DNA of 36,106 nt from Levilactobacillus yonginensis (lineage in GTDB: Bacteria; Bacillota; Bacilli; Lactobacillales; Lactobacillaceae): NCBI RefSeq assembly GCF_003946265.1, contig NZ_RHNO01000023.1, positions 1 to 36,106 of the forward strand, read 5' to 3'. A model generated the notes under the pieces. The model was not told the origin of the DNA, did no database searches, and worked only from the letters and a program-made list of their open reading frames with translations. The position numbers and the translations under genes are program-made. Below, piece by piece: positions 32,608-36,106 of the stretch; within the stretch, counting starts at the first letter, position 1, and each line of letters starts with the position of its first letter.

Positions 32608-33978
32608 ATGACAGACAACGTTTCAACGAAGCCGACTAACATTGGCGGTTACGCAAACGGCCCGTCATTAGAAGAAATTAACGGGACCGTAACGATTCCA
32701 AAGGAAAAGGGTTTTTTGAAGAATTTATTGGCCTTTTCTGGTCCCGGCGCCTTAGTTGCCGTGGGGTACATGGATCCAGGGAACTGGGTGACGTCAATCG
32801 GCGGGGGTGCCAAGTACGGTTACCTGCTGATGTCTGTAATCTTGATTTCGAGTTTAATCGCGATGTTGCTTCAGTACATGGCGGCTAAACTGGGCATTGT
32901 GACGCAGATGGATTTGGCCCAAGCAACTCGGGCACATACGGGTAAACGGATTGGCGCCGTGTTGTGGGTCATGACGGAGTTGGCCATCATGGCGACTGAC
33001 ATTGCGGAAGTAATTGGGGGCGCGATTGCCCTACAACTGTTGTTTGGGGTCCCACTGATTATTGGGGTCTCCCTGACCGTTTTCGACGTGTTACTACTAT
33101 TACTATTAACTAAACTTGGGTTTCGTAAAATTGAGGCCATCGTGCTGTGCTTGATTACCGTGATCTTGGTGGTCTTTGCCTATGAAGTGATCATTGCGCA
33201 ACCGAACATGGGGGCGGCGGTAGCCAACTTCATTCCACGTCCAGAAATTGCTCATCCTGGACAGTTAACAATGGCGCTGGGAATCGTGGGTGCAACGGTA
33301 ATGCCACATAACCTCTACTTGCACTCTTCCATTTCTCAGACACGGAAATTCAACCGGGAAGATCCTCAGGAAATGGCCCGGGCGGTCAAATTCACGACTT
33401 GGGATTCTAACATTCAATTAATTGGGGCGTTTGTGATCAACTGTCTCTTACTGCTGTTAGGGGCAGCTATGTTCTTCGGTAAGAGCACTGATCAATTGGG
33501 GACGTTCGGCAATCTGTACGCTGCTTTACAAGACAACCATTTGGCAGGGGCCGTTGCGTCACCAGTGTTATCAACGCTATTTGCGGTTGCCTTGCTCGCT
33601 TCGGGTCAAAACTCAACGATTACGGGAACCTTGACTGGTCAGGTCATCATGGAAGGCTTCGTGAACATGAAGATTCCACTTTGGGTGCGGCGACTGGTGA
33701 CGCGGTTGATTTCTGTCGTTCCCGTTATCATTATTACTATCATATATGGTGGTAGTGAAGCGGCGTTGGATAATCTCTTGGTTAATTCGCAAGTCTTCTT
33801 ATCAATCGCTCTGCCATTCTCAATGATTCCACTGACAATTTTTACGTCGTCGAAGAAGATCATGGGAGAACAGTGGGTCAATAAAAAATGGGTGACGATT
33901 TTGGCGTGGGTATGTACGATTGTCCTGACCATTCTGAATATTCAGATTGTCTGGACCACGCTGACCGACCTCTTTTAA
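32608..33978 (+). CDS. mntH: Nramp family divalent metal (Mn2+) transporter
   Basis: 456 residues from ATG 32608, behind AAAGAGGAG; a longer frame to 32572 overlaps the -10 box and is rejected. Metal-binding motifs are intact: DPGNW in helix 1 and [10 protein letters not shown] in helix 6, with the conserved [13 protein letters not shown] region in helix 10. About eleven helices. Nramp proteins bring in manganese (and iron) with protons; lactobacilli rely on high manganese. The symbol is by family, as these bacteria often carry more than one copy. Confidence 0.93.
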   Translation: MTDNVSTKPTNIGGYANGPSLEEINGTVTIPKEKGFLKNLLAFSGPGALVAVGYMDPGNWVTSIGGGAKYGYLLMSVILISSLIAMLLQYMAAKLGIVTQMDLAQATRAHTGKRIGAVLWVMTELAIMATDIAEVIGGAIALQLLFGVPLIIGVSLTVFDVLLLLLLTKLGFRKIEAIVLCLITVILVVFAYEVIIAQPNMGAAVANFIPRPEIAHPGQLTMALGIVGATVMPHNLYLHSSISQTRKFNREDPQEMARAVKFTTWDSNIQLIGAFVINCLLLLLGAAMFFGKSTDQLGTFGNLYAALQDNHLAGAVASPVLSTLFAVALLASGQNSTITGTLTGQVIMEGFVNMKIPLWVRRLVTRLISVVPVIIITIIYGGSEAALDNLLVNSQVFLSIALPFSMIPLTIFTSSKKIMGEQWVNKKWVTILAWVCTIVLTILNIQIVWTTLTDLF

Positions 33979-33990
33979 CCAACTGGCGTA

Positions 33991-34019
33991 TTGACTTTTC
34001 GTCGGTGTCCCGGTATCAT
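33991..34019 (+). promoter_or_regulatory. Promoter of the tyrS T-box leader
   Basis: TTGACT at 33991-33996, 17 bases, TATCAT at 34014-34019, starting within 15 bases of the Nramp stop codon. Confidence 0.75.
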
Positions 34020-34027
34020 CGAGTTCA

Positions 34028-34248
34028 TAAGCTAGGAAACAGTTCAGTAGTGAGGGCGGCTCCGGTCAAGAGATCTGACGGTGCTGGGAGTCAGAACGTC
34101 CGTCTTCACGAATTACGCTGCGGAGCGGCCGAGTAATCGGCGGGTCATTCCGTTAAAGATGACGAGCGGTTGTCAATTGACAACAACTTGGGTGGTAACG
34201 CGGATTTCAATTCGTCCCTGATGGCCTTGGGCCATTGGGGATTTTTTT
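34028..34248 (+). promoter_or_regulatory. T-box riboswitch, tyrosine
   Basis: The T-box sequence AACTTGGGTGGTAACGCGG lies at 34185-34203. Stem I includes AGGAAACAGTTCAGTAG and ends around GAATTACGC, giving TAC (tyrosine) at 34114-34116 as the likely specifier. The terminator pairs TCCC..ATGGCC with GGCCAT..GGGGA and ends in seven T (34214-34248). Uncharged tRNA-Tyr would stabilise the antiterminator and let tyrS be transcribed. Confidence 0.93.
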
Positions 34249-34279
34249 GTTGAGACAAACACTGTAGGAGGAAAAGAAT

Positions 34280-35539
34280 ATGTCGATTATTGATGAGTTA
34301 AAGTGGCGCGGTGCTATCAACCAACAGACTGATGAAGCTGGTTTAGGTGAGTTAGTTAACGAAAAAGCGGTTGGTTTGTACGCTGGGATTGACCCAACTG
34401 GGGATTCCATGCATATTGGACACTTGATTCCATTCATGATTCTGAAACGATTCCAATTGGCTGGTCACCGACCATACATTGTGATTGGTGGGGCTACTGG
34501 TTCCATTGGTGATCCTTCAGGTAAGAAGGCAGAACGGGTTCTGCAAACGATGGATCAAGTGCGCCACAACCAAGAATGCCTGACGGGCCAAATGGAACAC
34601 CTCTTTGGTCAAGATGGGTCCTTTAAAATTGTGAACAACTATGACTGGTTGTCTAAGGTTTCCCTGTTGGACTTCTTACGGGACTACGGGAAGCTGTTTA
34701 ACGTGAACAACATGTTAAATAAGGAAGTCGTTGCTTCACGGTTGGAAGTGGGGATTTCTTACACGGAATTCACTTACCAAATTCTGCAGTCGATTGATTT
34801 CCTTCATTTGTTTGAAGCAGAAGACGTTCAATTGCAAATTGGTGGTGCTGACCAGTGGGGGAACATCACGGCTGGGATTGACCTGATTCATAAGCAAAAG
34901 GGTGCAGATGCTAAGGCTTACGGTTTGACGATTCCTTTGTTGCTGAAGGCTGATGGCACTAAGTTTGGGAAGTCTGAAGGCGGTAACGTTTGGCTTGATC
35001 CTGAAAAGACGTCGCCTTACGAATTCTACCAATTCTGGATTAACACGGATGACCGTGACGTTATCAAGTTCTTGAAGTACTTTACCTTCTTGGACCAAGA
35101 TGAAATCAAGCGGTTGGAAGACGCCGTAGCAGCCCATCCTGAAAAGCGTGAAGCACAGATTCGGTTAGCTGAAGAAGTGACTGAATTTGTGCACGGTAAA
35201 GAAGCCGTGGTTGAAGCACAACATATTACGAAGGCGTTGTTCTCCGGGGATGTTGCTGAGTTGACGGCTAATGAAATTGAACAAGGATTCAAGAAGATGC
35301 CTTCTGTGACGGTCAATGCCGACAAGAAGAACATCGTTGAATGGCTCGTTGATGATACCAAGATTGAATCTTCCCGTCGTCAAGCACGGGAAGACTTGAC
35401 CAACGGTGCTATTCGCATCAATGGAAACAAGGTGACGGATACGGATGCAGAAATTGATCCAGCCAGCGCCTTTGATGGCAAGTTTGTCATTGTTCGTCGT
35501 GGTAAGAAACGGTACTTCTTGGTACGTGTAGCAGGCTAG
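34280..35539 (+). CDS. tyrS: Tyrosyl-tRNA synthetase
   Basis: 419 residues, typical of bacterial class I TyrRS. The HIGH motif appears as MHIGHLIP after YAGIDPTGDS, the ADQWGNI block binds tyrosine, and KFGKSEG stands for KMSKS. The C-terminal 70 residues form an S4 RNA-binding domain (SSRRQAREDLTNGAIRINGN). TAGGAGG gives the ribosome site. Control is by the tyrosine T-box directly upstream. It ends with two strong terminators, before the rRNA promoter region. Confidence 0.97.
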   Translation: MSIIDELKWRGAINQQTDEAGLGELVNEKAVGLYAGIDPTGDSMHIGHLIPFMILKRFQLAGHRPYIVIGGATGSIGDPSGKKAERVLQTMDQVRHNQECLTGQMEHLFGQDGSFKIVNNYDWLSKVSLLDFLRDYGKLFNVNNMLNKEVVASRLEVGISYTEFTYQILQSIDFLHLFEAEDVQLQIGGADQWGNITAGIDLIHKQKGADAKAYGLTIPLLLKADGTKFGKSEGGNVWLDPEKTSPYEFYQFWINTDDRDVIKFLKYFTFLDQDEIKRLEDAVAAHPEKREAQIRLAEEVTEFVHGKEAVVEAQHITKALFSGDVAELTANEIEQGFKKMPSVTVNADKKNIVEWLVDDTKIESSRRQAREDLTNGAIRINGNKVTDTDAEIDPASAFDGKFVIVRRGKKRYFLVRVAG

Positions 35540-35551
35540 TTAAACTTTTAG

Positions 35552-35593
35552 AGAGCTGTAGAAACCCAATCGTGGGTTTCTACAGCTCTTTTT
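35552..35593 (+). terminator. Terminator of tyrS
   Basis: A perfect 17-base stem, AGAGCTGTAGAAACCCA with its complement around ATCG, followed by TTTTT. Confidence 0.95.
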
Positions 35594-35623
35594 GAGTAGA
35601 TGATGAGCAAATGGTGCCATATA

Positions 35624-35662
35624 AATAACCCCGAACATTCCTGATGAATGTTCGGGGTTATT
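35624..35662. terminator. Second hairpin after tyrS
   Basis: A perfect 16-base stem AATAACCCCGAACATT with its complement. T content is low, but it adds insulation ahead of the rRNA promoters. Nothing else is seen from 35663 to 35881 except AT-rich sequence. Confidence 0.7.
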
Positions 35663-35881
35663 GCTGGCTAAAATAAAGCCGAACGGTTATAATTAATAAA
35701 TCAGGAAACACACGGCCGTCGGGTAACTATTTTAGGCGTTTTCACGTTTAAAATATGCCTTTGAAAAAAGATTCATTTGTTTTCATATTTTAGTTGACGT
35801 GCTGGGTCCTGGTTGGTATAGTTATATACGTTGTCACGGCGATTCATCAGCTAGACCAATTCGAAAGATTGAAAATAGTTG

Positions 35882-36000
35882 TTGACAATCACGGTGACAA
35901 AATGATATATTATATTAGCTGTCTCATTGAGACGGCGGCCAACGAGAAACGTTGTTAAATCAAACTTCCTGTTGACATCATATTGATTGAATGATATGAT
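35882..36000 (+). promoter_or_regulatory. Tandem rRNA operon promoters P1 and P2
   Basis: P1: TTGACA at 35882-35887, 18 bases, TATATT at 35906-35911. P2: TTGACA at 35972-35977, 17 bases, TATGAT at 35995-36000. Perfect -35 boxes, 90 bases apart, match the paired promoters of Firmicutes rrn operons. The P1 transcript also has the hairpin GTCTCATTGAGAC. Confidence 0.85.
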
Positions 36001-36106
36001 TATTAAGTCATCTGCGAAAGCAGATGACTGGTAGACCTTTGAAAACTGAACATTGTTTCGACAAACCAAATATGTGTAGGGCGGTTTGATACTTGGTATC
36101 AAACCC
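36001..36106 (+). other. rRNA operon leader, 16S gene beyond the window
   Basis: After P2 come the hairpin GTCATCTGC-GAAA-GCAGATGAC (36007-36028) and CTTTGAAAACTGAACA, a sequence commonly found before 16S genes in lactobacilli and bacilli, likely part of the processing stem or antitermination region. The window ends inside this leader; no mature rRNA sequence is present. Confidence 0.72.

Noticed and set aside
35851-36102. 83-residue minus-strand frame at the right edge
   Set aside because: It covers the tandem rRNA promoters and leader hairpins on the opposite strand and has no protein-like features.

Overview
The window comes from a low-to-moderate GC Gram-positive bacterium of the lactic acid type, most likely a Lactobacillaceae member close to Levilactobacillus (inference). 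The support is a complete citrate-lyase cluster with a malic-enzyme-type CitM and a SorC-type regulator, a tyrosyl T-box in front of tyrS, a PyrR-type attenuator, strong AGGAGG ribosome binding sites, several TTG and GTG starts, and a Firmicutes-style rRNA leader at the right edge. No transposase, phage gene, tRNA, complete rRNA or CRISPR array is present.

Layout. 83-9549 is the citrate fermentation locus: a divergent regulator (citI-like), citM, an AEC-family carrier, citC-citD-citE-citF, a 760-base gap holding two structured repeats, then citX and citG. Together these genes import the acid, charge the lyase with its prosthetic group, split citrate to acetate and oxaloacetate, and decarboxylate oxaloacetate to pyruvate. 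9862-12359 holds a secreted protein of unknown function facing a membrane-anchored arylsulfate sulfotransferase. 12608-15872 holds a DUF975 membrane protein and a GntR/ABC transporter operon of YtrA type with a clear operator on its promoter. 16390-18649 (minus) is a three-gene group of two bacterial PH-domain membrane proteins and a DUF2200 protein. 19286-21701 is a PyrR-attenuated nucleoside deoxyribosyltransferase followed by an NCS1 nucleobase permease. 22216-24416 is a divergent ArsR / DJ-1 / MDR-oxidoreductase module with two matching operators. 24883-27292 (minus) is a PNAG-type exopolysaccharide operon (synthase, PgaD-like protein, deacetylase). 27522-31527 holds a small unknown protein, an Mga-like regulator, a DUF2252 protein and a MarR regulator. 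32174-35539 holds a small membrane protein, an Nramp metal transporter and T-box-tyrS. 35882-36106 is the tandem promoter and leader of an rRNA operon whose 16S gene lies beyond the window.

The most unusual content is between genes. Seven copies and one remnant of a structured repeat of about 140-176 bases are scattered through the intergenic spaces, in both orientations. Each copy is closed by a long inverted repeat whose sequence differs from copy to copy, encloses internal hairpins, and carries a shared core (GCC-N4to7-GCGGTC and GTGGGGA-type blocks). Paired arms that change while pairing is kept point to selection on folded RNA or on a cruciform DNA structure. Two of the copies sit inside a larger repeat at 31570-32109. 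A second copy of that larger repeat, inverted at 18818-19037, lacks both insertions and so acts as a natural empty site. The same pair order occurs between citF and citX.
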